This document shows positions 1 through 7,444 of a stretch of 13,501 bases of DNA, piece by piece. Position 1 is the first letter of the stretch. The number at the start of each line of letters is the position of its first letter. The notes beneath the pieces are model-generated. The model had not been told where the DNA came from. It worked only from the letters and a program-made list of their open reading frames with translations, and made no database searches. The position numbers and the translations under genes were made by a program. The stretch comes from Candidatus Krumholzibacteriia bacterium (lineage in GTDB: Bacteria > Krumholzibacteriota > Krumholzibacteriia > LZORAL124-64-63). Location: NCBI GenBank assembly GCA_014859985.1, contig JACZKN010000561.1, positions 1 to 13,501 on the forward strand, in the 5' to 3' direction.

Positions 1-2643
1 GACACGTCGGGCAACGCCCTGGGTGCGGATGTGGTGTGGACGTTCACCACCGAGGACATCGACCTCGAAGCGCCGTACGTGGTGGAACGGGAGCCCCTGC
101 CGGGGGCGACGGAAGTGATGACCGCGGCGGCGGTGCGGGCCGTGTTCAACGAGGCCCTCGACCCGGCGACGGTGAACGGTTCGACGTTCACGCTCACGCC
201 GGCGGGCGGCCTGCCGGTGGCCGCCGTGGTGGGCTGGGACGGGGCGACGCTGACGGCCAGCCTGGTGCCGGGGGCGGAGCTGGAATACGCGACGACCTAC
301 GAGGCGCGCCTGACCACGGCGGTGGCCGACCTGGCGGGCAACCCGCTGGCCGGCGACGAGGTCTGGACGTTCACGACCCGGCTGGTGGCGCCGGTGTGCA
401 TCACCACGACCACGACGGCGGACTTCGCGGCCGGCACGCCCGACGGCGTGATGGTCGCCGAGCGCGACAACGGCTTGAACAGCGGCCAGTTGCGGCTGCA
501 GGCCGCGGTGAGCGACCTGTTCCCGGGGCCGGATCCGGACCCGCAATGGGTGATCACCCGGAGCCTGGGACCGAGCATCACGGACGGCGTCATGGACGCG
601 CAGGGCTATTCCAGCGGCCTGCCGGTGACTTCGTCCGGGCATATCGAGACCGCCGTCGGCGGCAACGTGACCTGCGAGATGCGGACGCAGTTCCGCGCGG
701 GCAGCAACTTCGCCAGCATGGGCCTGCAGTCGGACTCGGCGGAGCCCGAACAGGCGACCTATTTCAGCACGTTCGGCACCGGTGACGACCCCGTGACGAT
801 GATCCACACGGTCGTCCGCGATACGAGCGGCTACACGGCCGTCGGCGTGCCGACGGCCGTGACCCTGGACGAGTGGCACGACTTCCGGATCGTCCATCTG
901 CCCGGAGCGGTGGAATTCTACGTCGATGGCGTGCTGGTGGACACCCGGACCGGGGTGGGCTTCACGCTGCCCCTGCGGTTCGCCTTCTACAAGTCGGGAG
1001 GCTCGGCCACCCCCCTGCTGGTCGACTGGGCGCGGATCACGCCCTACACGACCGACGAGGGCACCTTCGTTTCGGCCGTGCACGACGCCGGCGGGCCGGG
1101 CACGGCCTGGACCGAACTGCTCTGGACGGGCGAGACGCCCGCCGGGACCGGCGTGGCCTACGAGACGCGCACGGGCGAGACGGCGGAGCCGGACAGCAGC
1201 TGGTCGGCCTGGGACGCCGTCTCCGGGTTCACGGTGGCCAGCCCTCCGGGGCGCTACGCCCAGTTCCGGACGACCTTGACCTCCGGCGACCTGGCGGTCA
1301 GCCCGGTTGTCGACCATGTCCAGCTCTGCTATACCCCGGCACTGGAGGATTCGACGGCTCCCCTGGTGGTGGTGACCGAGCCGGCCGCGGACGCCGTGCT
1401 TGTGGCGGTCGACCTGCCGGTGACGGTGACGTTCAACGAGCCCATCGACCCGCTCACCCTGACCACGGCCAGCTTCACGCTCACTCCCGACGGTGGCACC
1501 GCCGTCGCGGCGACGGTGGCGCTGGACTCGACCGGCACCCTGGCGACCCTGACGCCCGATTCCCTGCTCGCCTACGGGACGGTGTACGGCGGTCTGCTGA
1601 CGACCGCGATCGCCGATACTTCCGGCAACTTCCTGGCCGCGGACTATGCCTGGAGCTTCACGACGGCTGCCGCGCCGGACACCACGGCCCCGACGGTGGT
1701 GGCGACCGAACCGGCCGCGGATGCGGTCGACGTGGCGGTCGCCCTGCCCATCACGGCGACGTTCAACAAGCCCATCGACCCGGCGACCCTGACTGTGGCC
1801 AGCTTCACGCTCACTCCCGACGGCGGCGCGGCCGTCGCGGCGACGGTGGCCCTGGACTCGACGGGCACCCTGGCGATCCTGACGCCGGACACCCTGCTCG
1901 CCTACGGGACGTTGTACGGCGGTCTACTGACGACCGCGATCGCCGACACCTCCGGCATCTTCCTGGCTGCGGACTACGCCTGGAGCTTCACGACCGCGGC
2001 GGCGCCGGACACCACGGCCCCGACGGTGGTGGCGACCGAACCGGCCGCCGACGCCGTGCTGGTGGCGGTGGACCTGCCGGTGACGGCCACGTTCAGCGAG
2101 CCCATCGACCCGGCGACCCTGACTGTGGCCAGCTTCACGCTCACCCCCGACGGTGGCGCGGCCGTCACGGCGACGGTGGCGCTGGACTCGACCGGCACCG
2201 TGGCGACCTTGACGCCGGAAGCGCGGCTCGCCTTCGGGACGGTCTATACCGCCACCCTGGCCGTGGCGATCACCGACACGTCGGGAACGCCGCTGGCGGA
2301 GGACTACGCCTGGATCTTCACGACGGCCACGGGCCTCAGCGCGGTGGGACCCCACGACCTGCCGGCCTTGACGGCGCTGCAGCCCAACTACCCCAACCCG
2401 TTCAATCCCCGCACCACGGTGGCCTTCGACCTGGCGCGGGAGGGGACGGTGAGGTTGCGGATCTACTCGGTGGATGGGCGGCTGGTCAGGACCCTCGTCT
2501 CCCAGTCGATGCCGGCCGGACGCCATTCGGTGGTTTGGAACGGCGACGACGATCACGGCCGCAACGTTGCGACCGGGGTCTACCTGCTGCGCATGGAGAC
2601 GCCGGACCGGGCGCAGACGCGCAAGATGCTGCTGATGCAGTAG
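1..2643 (+). CDS. Secreted multi-domain Ig-like (Big_5) protein with C-terminal FlgD-like/type IX-style sorting domain, 5' partial
   Basis: The reading frame is open from base 1, so the N-terminus and any signal peptide lie outside the window; the first ATG inside (31) is only an internal Met. Visible domains in order: the tail of one Big_5 (SbsA-type Ig-like) domain ending in 'VVWTFTT' (1-51); a divergent Big_5 domain (about 73-378, ending 'VWTFTT'); a long segment (about 385-1340) with 'EWHDFRIVHLPGAVEFYVDG', which looks like a LamG/concanavalin-type jelly roll; three near-identical Big_5 units (1354-2343); and a C-terminal domain (about 2360-2640) starting 'LQPNYPNPFNPRTTVAFDL' with FlgD-Ig hallmarks (VDGRLVRTL, AGRHSVVWNGDD, GVYLLRM). 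The last domain is a secretion/anchoring tail in FCB bacteria. No catalytic motif is visible. The protein is probably an extracellular adhesin or stalk-like structural protein, or the binding part of a larger enzyme whose catalytic part lies upstream. Domain calls are by eye. Confidence 0.85.
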   Translation, partial: DTSGNALGADVVWTFTTEDIDLEAPYVVEREPLPGATEVMTAAAVRAVFNEALDPATVNGSTFTLTPAGGLPVAAVVGWDGATLTASLVPGAELEYATTYEARLTTAVADLAGNPLAGDEVWTFTTRLVAPVCITTTTTADFAAGTPDGVMVAERDNGLNSGQLRLQAAVSDLFPGPDPDPQWVITRSLGPSITDGVMDAQGYSSGLPVTSSGHIETAVGGNVTCEMRTQFRAGSNFASMGLQSDSAEPEQATYFSTFGTGDDPVTMIHTVVRDTSGYTAVGVPTAVTLDEWHDFRIVHLPGAVEFYVDGVLVDTRTGVGFTLPLRFAFYKSGGSATPLLVDWARITPYTTDEGTFVSAVHDAGGPGTAWTELLWTGETPAGTGVAYETRTGETAEPDSSWSAWDAVSGFTVASPPGRYAQFRTTLTSGDLAVSPVVDHVQLCYTPALEDSTAPLVVVTEPAADAVLVAVDLPVTVTFNEPIDPLTLTTASFTLTPDGGTAVAATVALDSTGTLATLTPDSLLAYGTVYGGLLTTAIADTSGNFLAADYAWSFTTAAAPDTTAPTVVATEPAADAVDVAVALPITATFNKPIDPATLTVASFTLTPDGGAAVAATVALDSTGTLAILTPDTLLAYGTLYGGLLTTAIADTSGIFLAADYAWSFTTAAAPDTTAPTVVATEPAADAVLVAVDLPVTATFSEPIDPATLTVASFTLTPDGGAAVTATVALDSTGTVATLTPEARLAFGTVYTATLAVAITDTSGTPLAEDYAWIFTTATGLSAVGPHDLPALTALQPNYPNPFNPRTTVAFDLAREGTVRLRIYSVDGRLVRTLVSQSMPAGRHSVVWNGDDDHGRNVATGVYLLRMETPDRAQTRKMLLMQ
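1354..2343 (+). repeat. Three in-frame tandem 330-bp repeats coding Big_5 Ig-like domains
   Basis: Units start at 1354, 1684 and 2014, each at the 'TAP(L/T)VV(V/A)TEPAADAV' motif, so the period is exactly 330 bp (110 codons) twice. Long runs are identical or nearly so between units, for example the stretch coding 'PIDPATLTVASFTLTPDGG' in units 2 and 3, and 'DYAWSFTTAAAPDTTAP' across both unit junctions. Unit 4 does not exist: after 'DYAWIFTTATG' the sequence passes into the sorting domain. Such high DNA identity indicates recent duplication or ongoing homogenisation, and the copy number may vary between strains. Confidence 0.93.
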
Positions 2644-2668
2644 GGGCGGCAACGAGCCGACGAGAAGA

Positions 2669-2704
2669 GCGGGGCCCGGCCGCCACGGCCGGGCCCCGCT
2701 TCTT
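2669..2704. terminator. Bidirectional intrinsic terminator between convergent genes
   Basis: A perfect 13-bp GC-rich stem (GCGGGGCCCGGCC at 2669-2681, its complement at 2687-2699) with a 5-nt loop. It is followed on the plus strand by TTCTT and, read on the minus strand, by TCTTCTC. It lies 25 bp after the stop at 2643 and just beyond the minus-strand stop at 2722, so it can serve both converging genes. Confidence 0.88.
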
Positions 2705-2721
2705 CACGTCAGGCGGGAAAA

Positions 2722-3858
2722 CTACTTGATCAGCGTGAGCCGCTGGATGGCGACGCGCTCCCCGGCCTTCAGGTACCCGACGAAGACCCCGCTGCCCACC
2801 GGCTGGCCCTGCAGGTCGCGACCGTTCCACGAGAACTCGTGGACGCCGGCGCCCAGGACGCCCGAGACGAGGACCTGCACGCGGCGGCCGCGGATGTCGA
2901 GGATCTCGAGGGTCACCTGCTCGGTGGCGGCCAGTTCGAAGCTCAACGTCGTGGCCGGGTTGAAGGGATTCGGGTGGGCCTGCAGCCCGGTTGCCAGGCC
3001 CTGCGGTACCCGCCCCACCGCGGACAAGGACCCGCCCGTGGCATCGATCAGGTACTGCATCAGCAGCGGGCCGACGATGGAGCAGCCCAGCGCGTTGGGA
3101 TGCGAGTCGTCGCCGTAGTGGCTGCGCTCGTAATCGTAGCGCAGCATGTTCGCGCCCGGCGAGCCGTCGGCCGGGGCGGCGAGCAGGTCGAAGAGGTCGA
3201 ACACGCGCAGGTTCGGGCGGGCGGGCGAACCCAGGAACTCGGGGCTCTTGAGCCACTCGGCGAAGAGGCGGCCGCGCGCGGCCCGCGCCGGTGTGGCTTC
3301 CTCGTGCAGCCGGTGCCGCGGCGGGATCGACAGCGCGACGAAGATCTTGTCGGGATGCCGGTCGAAGACGTCGCGCATCTCCAGGTACCAGGCCTTGTAC
3401 TGCGCGAGCGCTGCGTCGAGCTCGGCCTCGGTGCGGGCGCCGCCGAAGTCGATGCCGCGGTAGCAACTCTTGAAGGCGATGACGTCGTGCATCGTCAGGA
3501 TCGAGTCGCGGGCGTCGACGTACTGGTCGATGGTCTCGTCCGTCCAGAGCATATGCAGCCCATCGGGCTCCGTGTCGTGGCCGCAGATGCTGGAGTAGGG
3601 GTAGCCCAGCAGCCTGCCCTCGGCGTCGCTGACGCCGATGTACGGGTAGTTGTGGTCCCAGAACTTCAGCTGGGTCTGGTGCTGGGCGTTGTGCTGGTCG
3701 AGATGCTCGCGCATCCCGCCCTCCTCGATCAGCAGGCGGCCGACCGAATTGTGCAGCAGGAAGATCCTCGTGGGGCTGTCCGCGTACGCGGACGCGGACG
3801 CGCCTATCAGTATCGCCAGGACTGCCAGGGTCCGCGGGAGGAACTGGCTACGGGGCAT
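2722..3858 (-). CDS. Secreted SGNH-hydrolase-like protein with C-terminal FlgD-like/type IX-style sorting domain
   Basis: The protein is 378 residues. A signal peptide is clear at residues 1-26 (hydrophobic LAVLAILIGASASA, cleavage near AYA-DS). The first strand is 'RIFLLHNSVGR', where Ser38 sits in the block I nucleophile position (the family variant H-x-S-x-G instead of GDS). 'DDSHPNALG' near residue 250 supplies the D-x-x-H of block V. The segment 'VIAFKSCYRGIDFG' sits where the oxyanion Asn/Gly block is expected but shows no clear Asn, so activity is uncertain. Residues from about 281 form a sorting tail ('HPNPFNPATTLSFEL', 'GVHEFSWNGRD', 'GVFVGYLKAG'). The start at 3858 has an upstream GGAGG at 9-nt spacing. 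Substrate unknown; an acyl- or acetyl-esterase acting outside the cell is a guess from the family. Confidence 0.85.
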   Translation of the reverse strand: MPRSQFLPRTLAVLAILIGASASAYADSPTRIFLLHNSVGRLLIEEGGMREHLDQHNAQHQTQLKFWDHNYPYIGVSDAEGRLLGYPYSSICGHDTEPDGLHMLWTDETIDQYVDARDSILTMHDVIAFKSCYRGIDFGGARTEAELDAALAQYKAWYLEMRDVFDRHPDKIFVALSIPPRHRLHEEATPARAARGRLFAEWLKSPEFLGSPARPNLRVFDLFDLLAAPADGSPGANMLRYDYERSHYGDDSHPNALGCSIVGPLLMQYLIDATGGSLSAVGRVPQGLATGLQAHPNPFNPATTLSFELAATEQVTLEILDIRGRRVQVLVSGVLGAGVHEFSWNGRDLQGQPVGSGVFVGYLKAGERVAIQRLTLIK

Positions 3859-3954
3859 GGGGGGAGGCCTCCAGGATTCGGCTTGCGGGGTGTGCCTACC
3901 GGCGGTGCAGTACTGAGGATGTCGGGTGCGGATAGGTGTGCGTTCGTACGGGAC

Positions 3955-3983
3955 ATAGTAGTATCTTTAAAGCCCGCCGTCAA
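3955..3983 (-). promoter_or_regulatory. Sigma70-type promoter for the SGNH-like gene
   Basis: On the minus strand TTGACG (plus-strand 3978-3983) is separated by exactly 17 bp from TACTAT (plus-strand 3955-3960). This gives a start of transcription near 3948 and an untranslated leader of about 90 nt before the ATG at 3858. It has none of the 11-bp phased repeats seen at three other promoters in the window. Confidence 0.6.
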
Positions 3984-4013
3984 GAATTCTCGCTGCCGAT
4001 ACCGGCTACATGA

Positions 4014-4033
4014 CGATTGATAATTATTTATCG
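4014..4033. promoter_or_regulatory. AT-rich 20-bp dyad, candidate operator in the divergent intergenic region
   Basis: The 20 bases read CGAT, two unmatched bases, ATAATTAT, two unmatched bases, ATCG; 16 of 20 positions are symmetric. It lies in the only strongly AT-rich patch of the window (about 4011-4045), between the minus-strand promoter at 3955-3983 and the plus-strand repeat array starting at 4086. A dimeric helix-turn-helix regulator site is a natural reading, but AT-rich palindromes also arise by chance. Confidence 0.4.
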
Positions 4034-4085
4034 TGATATATGAGGCCGGCTCGCGGTCCGCCCCGCCGCCCGATCCGGGGCCGTG

Positions 4086-4140
4086 ATTCACATGATCTTG
4101 GCACGGCCTTAACCTTCCGTTCATCGACCCCGCCTATCGT
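4086..4140 (+). promoter_or_regulatory. PHO-box-like 11-bp phased repeat array and -10 upstream of the TonB-dependent receptor
   Basis: Heptamers at 11-bp steps: ATTCACA (4086), CTTGGCA (4097), CTTAACC (4108), GTTCATC (4119). After the last one come exactly 9 bp and then TATCGT (4135-4140) as a -10. The two proximal copies form a 7-4-7 PHO-box geometry that covers the -35 position, as in PhoB-activated promoters where a regulator replaces the -35 contact. Transcription would start near 4147, giving a leader of about 60 nt. The same arrangement recurs at 7007-7083 and 10941-11006. Confidence 0.68.
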
Positions 4141-4150
4141 GACCGCGACC

Positions 4151-4167
4151 GACCCCCACCGGGGGTC
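4151..4167 (+). other. Short hairpin in the 5' leader of the receptor gene
   Basis: A perfect 7-bp stem GACCCCC/GGGGGTC closes on a 3-nt ACC loop. It would sit a few bases after the predicted transcript start. There is no T-run after it, so it is not a terminator; it could stabilise the 5' end of the mRNA. Its function is unknown. Confidence 0.35.
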
Positions 4168-4206
4168 TCGTCCGCCATTGACCGCCTTTCCCTCTGGATG
4201 GTGACC

Positions 4207-6990
4207 ATGCCCGTTCGCACCCTTTCCGCCTGCATCCTCGGCTTGCTGCTGCTCGGCTCCGTCGCCCGCGCCGGCGATCTGCGGGGCAGCGTCAAGGACT
4301 CCGAGTCGGGGCAGGGCCTGATCGGTGTGGACCTGGTTCTCGTGGGCACGGAACACAGGACCGCCACGGACCTGGAGGGCAAATGGGAACTGGCGGGTGT
4401 TCCGTCCGGTCTGTACGAACTGCGGGTCACCTACATGGGGTACAACACCCGCTTCCTGACCGGGATCGAGGTGCCGGCGGCCGGCGTGGTGGAACTGCTG
4501 GTGACCCTGGAGAGCTTCAAGGCCTACCAGACCGACGAACTGGTGGTCTCGGGCAGCCGCGTGCTCTCCACCGAAGGCGCCCTGCTGGCGGATCGCCAGC
4601 AGAGCGGCGTGATCGGCGATGCCATCAGCGCCGCCCAGATCTCGCGTACCCCCGACGGCAACTCGGGCGACGCGCTCAAGCGGGTCCCCGGCCTGACCGT
4701 CAACGACGGCAAGTATGTCTTCGTACGCGGGGTGACCGATCGCTACAACGTGACCGAGGTCAACGGCATCTCCATGAGCGGCACCAACGTGGAGAAGGAC
4801 CGCAAGAGCTTCAACTTCGATCTGGTGCCGGCCAACCTGCTGGCGAACGTCATCGTCATCAAGTCGGCGACGCCCGACATGCCCGGCGACTTCGCCGGCG
4901 GCCTGGTGCGCATCAGCACCCTGGAGTTCCCCGAGCAGTCCACGACCTCGGTGACGGTCGGCGGGGCCTCGACGAACGGCACCACGGGCGAGGACTTCCA
5001 GCACGACTCGGCCGCGGGCGACAGGGACTGGCTGGGCGTCGACGACGGCGGCCGGGATTTCCCGCGCCATCTGCTGGCCGGCCCCGACTCCGTGGCCGTG
5101 GCCGACCGCGAGCAGAACCTGGCCCGCGCCCTGCCCAACGACTGGACGACCGAGACCCGCCAGGCGCCCTTCCGCTACAACTGGGGCCTCTCCCACGGCA
5201 ACCGGCTGGGCCTGTTCGGCGGCAACCTGGGCTACATGGCGGCGTTGTCCTACCGCAACGACTACGATCTGCGGCAGGAGAGCGAGAACCGGCAGTCCGA
5301 CCCCGTTGCCGGCGGCACGCAGCTGCAGGCCGACGGTGAGACCAGCCACACGAACGTGACCTGGGGAGGCCTGGCGAACCTCTTCTACCGCACCGGCCGC
5401 CACCGCCTGGGCCTGACCAACACCTACAACCGTTCCGCCGACACGGATCTGACCTTCCTGCAGGGCAAGGACAGCACCAAGGAGTTCGCCTGGCGCTCCC
5501 TGTCCTGGCAGGAACGCTACCAGTACGTGGGCAAGCTGGACGGCAGCCATGGTCTGCCGGCCCCGGCGGGCGAGTTCGAGCTGGCCTGGCAGGGCTTCTA
5601 CGGCGAATCCCGCGCCACGGAGCCGGACCGGCGCTTCCTCTCCTACAACACCGGCGGCCAAGAGGGCACGCCCGACCTGATGGACGAGAACATGCGCACC
5701 TGGTCGTGGCTCAAGGAGTTCCGCCGCGGCTTCGCCGTCGATCTGACCTGGTCCCTGACCACGGACGACCTGCTGAAGGAGCGCACGCCGTCGTTCAAGA
5801 TCGGCGTCCGCCAGGACCGGCGCGAACGCACCTTCGACGTGGAGGCCTGGTTCACCACACCCACGTTCCGGCCCGCGAGCCGCGCCCTGTCGGTGCTGCC
5901 GCCGGACTCTATCTTCGCGCCGGGCAACTACAACGAGGTCTCCGACCCCCGGCGCGGCAACGGCTGGGAGTTCGACCGCGACGCCTTCAACAGCGGCGCC
6001 TACGGCGCCTACCACGACCTCGACGCCTGGTACGGCATGGCCGACCTGCCCTTCTCGCTGATCGACGAGGACTTCCGCCTGGTCGGCGGCGCGCGCGTCG
6101 AGGACTCGGACCAGCTGGTGGAGGCCGTCGAGAGCAAGACCCGGCCGGACGTGCGCGATACCGCCCGGGTGGACATGAAGGACGTGCTGCCCTCGTTGAA
6201 CCTGACCTGGTTCTACGACGAGAAGGTGAACGTGCGCGCCGGCTACTACGAATCGGTCAACCGCCCCGAGTTCCGCGAGCTGGCGCCGGTGCTGCGCCGC
6301 AACTTCCGCACCTTCCAGAACGAGCTGGGCAACCCGGACCTCAAGCGGGCCAGGATCCGCAACTACGACCTGCGGGCGGAGTACTTCCCCGGCTACGGCG
6401 AGGTGGTGGCGGCGAGCGCCTTCTACAAGCGGATCGCCGATGCCATCGAGGACACCCTCTACATGGCGCCCGAGCGCGCGGTGGCCAGCTGGTCGAACGC
6501 ACCGCAGGCCAAGAACTGGGGCTTCGAGCTCGAGGTCCGCAAGCGCCTGGAATGGTTCACCTTGACCGAGGACGTGACCGTTTCGGCCAACTACACCCGC
6601 GTCTGGTCCGAGGTGGAGTACTACGACGCCCTGACCAGGACCACGGGTCTGCGCACGCTGCACGGCCAGGCCCCCTGGTCGGTGAACGCCTCGCTGGAAT
6701 ACAACAATCCCAACGCGAAGACAGCGGTCAACCTGCTCTACAACAAGGTGGGGCGCAAGCTGGACAAGATCGCCGACTTCACCTTCCTGTACGTGTACGA
6801 GGAGCCCCGCGACAAGCTGGATCTGGTGGTGACCCAGGGCCTTTGGCGCGGCCTGACGGCCAAGGCCGCGATCAAGGACATCCTGGCCCAGGACACGATC
6901 TTGACCAGCGGCAGCGCCGGGAGCCCCTACGAGTACTCGCGCATCACCGAGGGCAGGGAGTACTCGGTCTCGGTATCCACGAAGTTCTGA
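4207..6990 (+). CDS. TonB-dependent outer-membrane receptor with N-terminal carboxypeptidase-regulatory-like domain
   Basis: The protein is 927 residues. The ATG at 4207 is preferred over 4198 because 'CTGGATGGTGACC' before it matches the ribosome-site spacing of the gene at 7445, and it gives a clean signal peptide (MPVRTLSACILGLLLLGSVARA-G). Residues about 22-100 are a CarboxypepD_reg-like domain (LRGSVKDSESGQGLIGVDL, DLEGKWELAGVPSGLYEL, VTYMGY). 'DELVVSG' near residue 109 is a good TonB box. The plug follows ('ALKRVPGLTVND', 'YVFVRGVTDRYNVTEVNG', 'NVIVIKSATPDMPGDFAGG'), then a long beta-barrel ending in an aromatic Phe ('EYSVSVSTKF'). It should import a scarce nutrient across the outer membrane using TonB-ExbB-ExbD energy, which a cluster starting at 11094 could supply. 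The substrate cannot be read from sequence; its PHO-like promoter suggests a phosphorus compound (inference). Confidence 0.93.
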   Translation: MPVRTLSACILGLLLLGSVARAGDLRGSVKDSESGQGLIGVDLVLVGTEHRTATDLEGKWELAGVPSGLYELRVTYMGYNTRFLTGIEVPAAGVVELLVTLESFKAYQTDELVVSGSRVLSTEGALLADRQQSGVIGDAISAAQISRTPDGNSGDALKRVPGLTVNDGKYVFVRGVTDRYNVTEVNGISMSGTNVEKDRKSFNFDLVPANLLANVIVIKSATPDMPGDFAGGLVRISTLEFPEQSTTSVTVGGASTNGTTGEDFQHDSAAGDRDWLGVDDGGRDFPRHLLAGPDSVAVADREQNLARALPNDWTTETRQAPFRYNWGLSHGNRLGLFGGNLGYMAALSYRNDYDLRQESENRQSDPVAGGTQLQADGETSHTNVTWGGLANLFYRTGRHRLGLTNTYNRSADTDLTFLQGKDSTKEFAWRSLSWQERYQYVGKLDGSHGLPAPAGEFELAWQGFYGESRATEPDRRFLSYNTGGQEGTPDLMDENMRTWSWLKEFRRGFAVDLTWSLTTDDLLKERTPSFKIGVRQDRRERTFDVEAWFTTPTFRPASRALSVLPPDSIFAPGNYNEVSDPRRGNGWEFDRDAFNSGAYGAYHDLDAWYGMADLPFSLIDEDFRLVGGARVEDSDQLVEAVESKTRPDVRDTARVDMKDVLPSLNLTWFYDEKVNVRAGYYESVNRPEFRELAPVLRRNFRTFQNELGNPDLKRARIRNYDLRAEYFPGYGEVVAASAFYKRIADAIEDTLYMAPERAVASWSNAPQAKNWGFELEVRKRLEWFTLTEDVTVSANYTRVWSEVEYYDALTRTTGLRTLHGQAPWSVNASLEYNNPNAKTAVNLLYNKVGRKLDKIADFTFLYVYEEPRDKLDLVVTQGLWRGLTAKAAIKDILAQDTILTSGSAGSPYEYSRITEGREYSVSVSTKF

Positions 6991-7006
6991 AGGTTCCGGG
7001 GCGCCG

Positions 7007-7083
7007 CTTGACCGTTTCCTCACATCTTCCTGATCGAATCCGCACGCGCCCCTGACCGCCCCCTCACACGTGCCGGCTACCAT
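7007..7083 (+). promoter_or_regulatory. Longest PHO-box-like 11-bp phased array and -10 upstream of the beta-helix protein
   Basis: Heptamers at strict 11-bp steps: CTTGACC (7007), CCTCACA (7018), CCTGATC (7029), a degenerate CCGCACG (7040), CCTGACC (7051), CCTCACA (7062). CCTCACA occurs twice exactly. The last copy is followed by 9 bp and then TACCAT (7078-7083) as -10, the same geometry as the arrays at 4086 and 10941. It starts 16 bp after the receptor stop codon. No terminator is visible after the receptor, so the downstream gene may be transcribed both by readthrough and from this promoter. Confidence 0.68.
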
Positions 7084-7089
7084 GTCCCT

Positions 7090-7444
7090 CGTCGGATCGC
7101 TGGGCACAGGGCCAGGCGCACATCGGGGCGATCGGAAGAGTTTCTTGCCAACTCGCCCCCGGATTCCAGCCGACCCCTGTCCGGCCCCGGCATGGCAGTC
7201 GAGCACCGTTTCGGGCGGTTCGCGGAGGTCGAGCATTGCAGACAGGCAACGATCCGCGAACCGCTCACCGGTGCCCGGCGGCCGGCAGAGCCTGCTTCCA
7301 CCGCATGAGCCACCACTTGACAACGGAAAATTCGTTCCGCCACGGCGCGGTTCGGCAAGGCTCCGGGGCGGGGTCGCGACGCGGCCCCGACCCCCTGCAA
7401 GACCCGTCGCAAGACAGGTGAAAGTCAACCTGGAGGATGTGTCC
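7090..7444 (+). promoter_or_regulatory. Long non-coding leader with several stem-loops before the beta-helix gene
   Basis: If transcription starts just after the -10 at 7078-7083, the mRNA has about 355 nt before the ATG at 7445. The stretch holds three visible stems: a perfect 12-bp inverted repeat (7215-7226 with 7253-7264), CGGAA/TTCCG (7324-7328 with 7335-7339) and GGGGTCG/CGACCCC (7370-7376 with 7388-7394). A consensus-like TTGACA (7317-7322) has no matching -10. Frames here are open but show no protein-family likeness. I do not recognise a known riboswitch. A regulatory leader or a small RNA are both possible. Confidence 0.4.
7215..7264. repeat. Perfect 12-bp inverted repeat (stem-loop) in the leader
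   Basis: GCGGTTCGCGGA (7215-7226) and TCCGCGAACCGC (7253-7264) are exact reverse complements around a 26-nt loop. The loop itself has a small TTGC/GCAA stem (7236-7239 with 7246-7249). No T-run follows, so this is not a simple terminator. A structured mRNA element fits best. Confidence 0.6.

Noticed and set aside
1354..2343. Tandem repeats considered as a CRISPR array
   Set aside because: The units are 330 bp, in frame, and without spacer structure; they encode Ig-like domains.
873..2729. Long second plus-strand frame inside the Big_5 protein gene
   Set aside because: Arg/Gly/Asp/His-rich out-of-frame translation of the 330-bp repeats; it runs through the terminator hairpin and ends inside the convergent gene.
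4198..4206. Upstream ATG for the receptor (MVT before MPVRT)
   Set aside because: The bases look like the ribosome site itself; by analogy with the layout at 7430-7447 the ATG at 4207 fits better. The difference is only three residues.
7317..7345. Perfect TTGACA as a sigma70 -35
   Set aside because: At 16-18 bp downstream the bases are GC-rich with no -10-like hexamer.
7070..7444. N-terminal extension of the beta-helix protein, and a separate 61-codon frame at 7236-7421
   Set aside because: The extension would begin inside the phased array, has no signal peptide at its start and would bury the clear one at 7445; the small frame has no visible ribosome site or family likeness.
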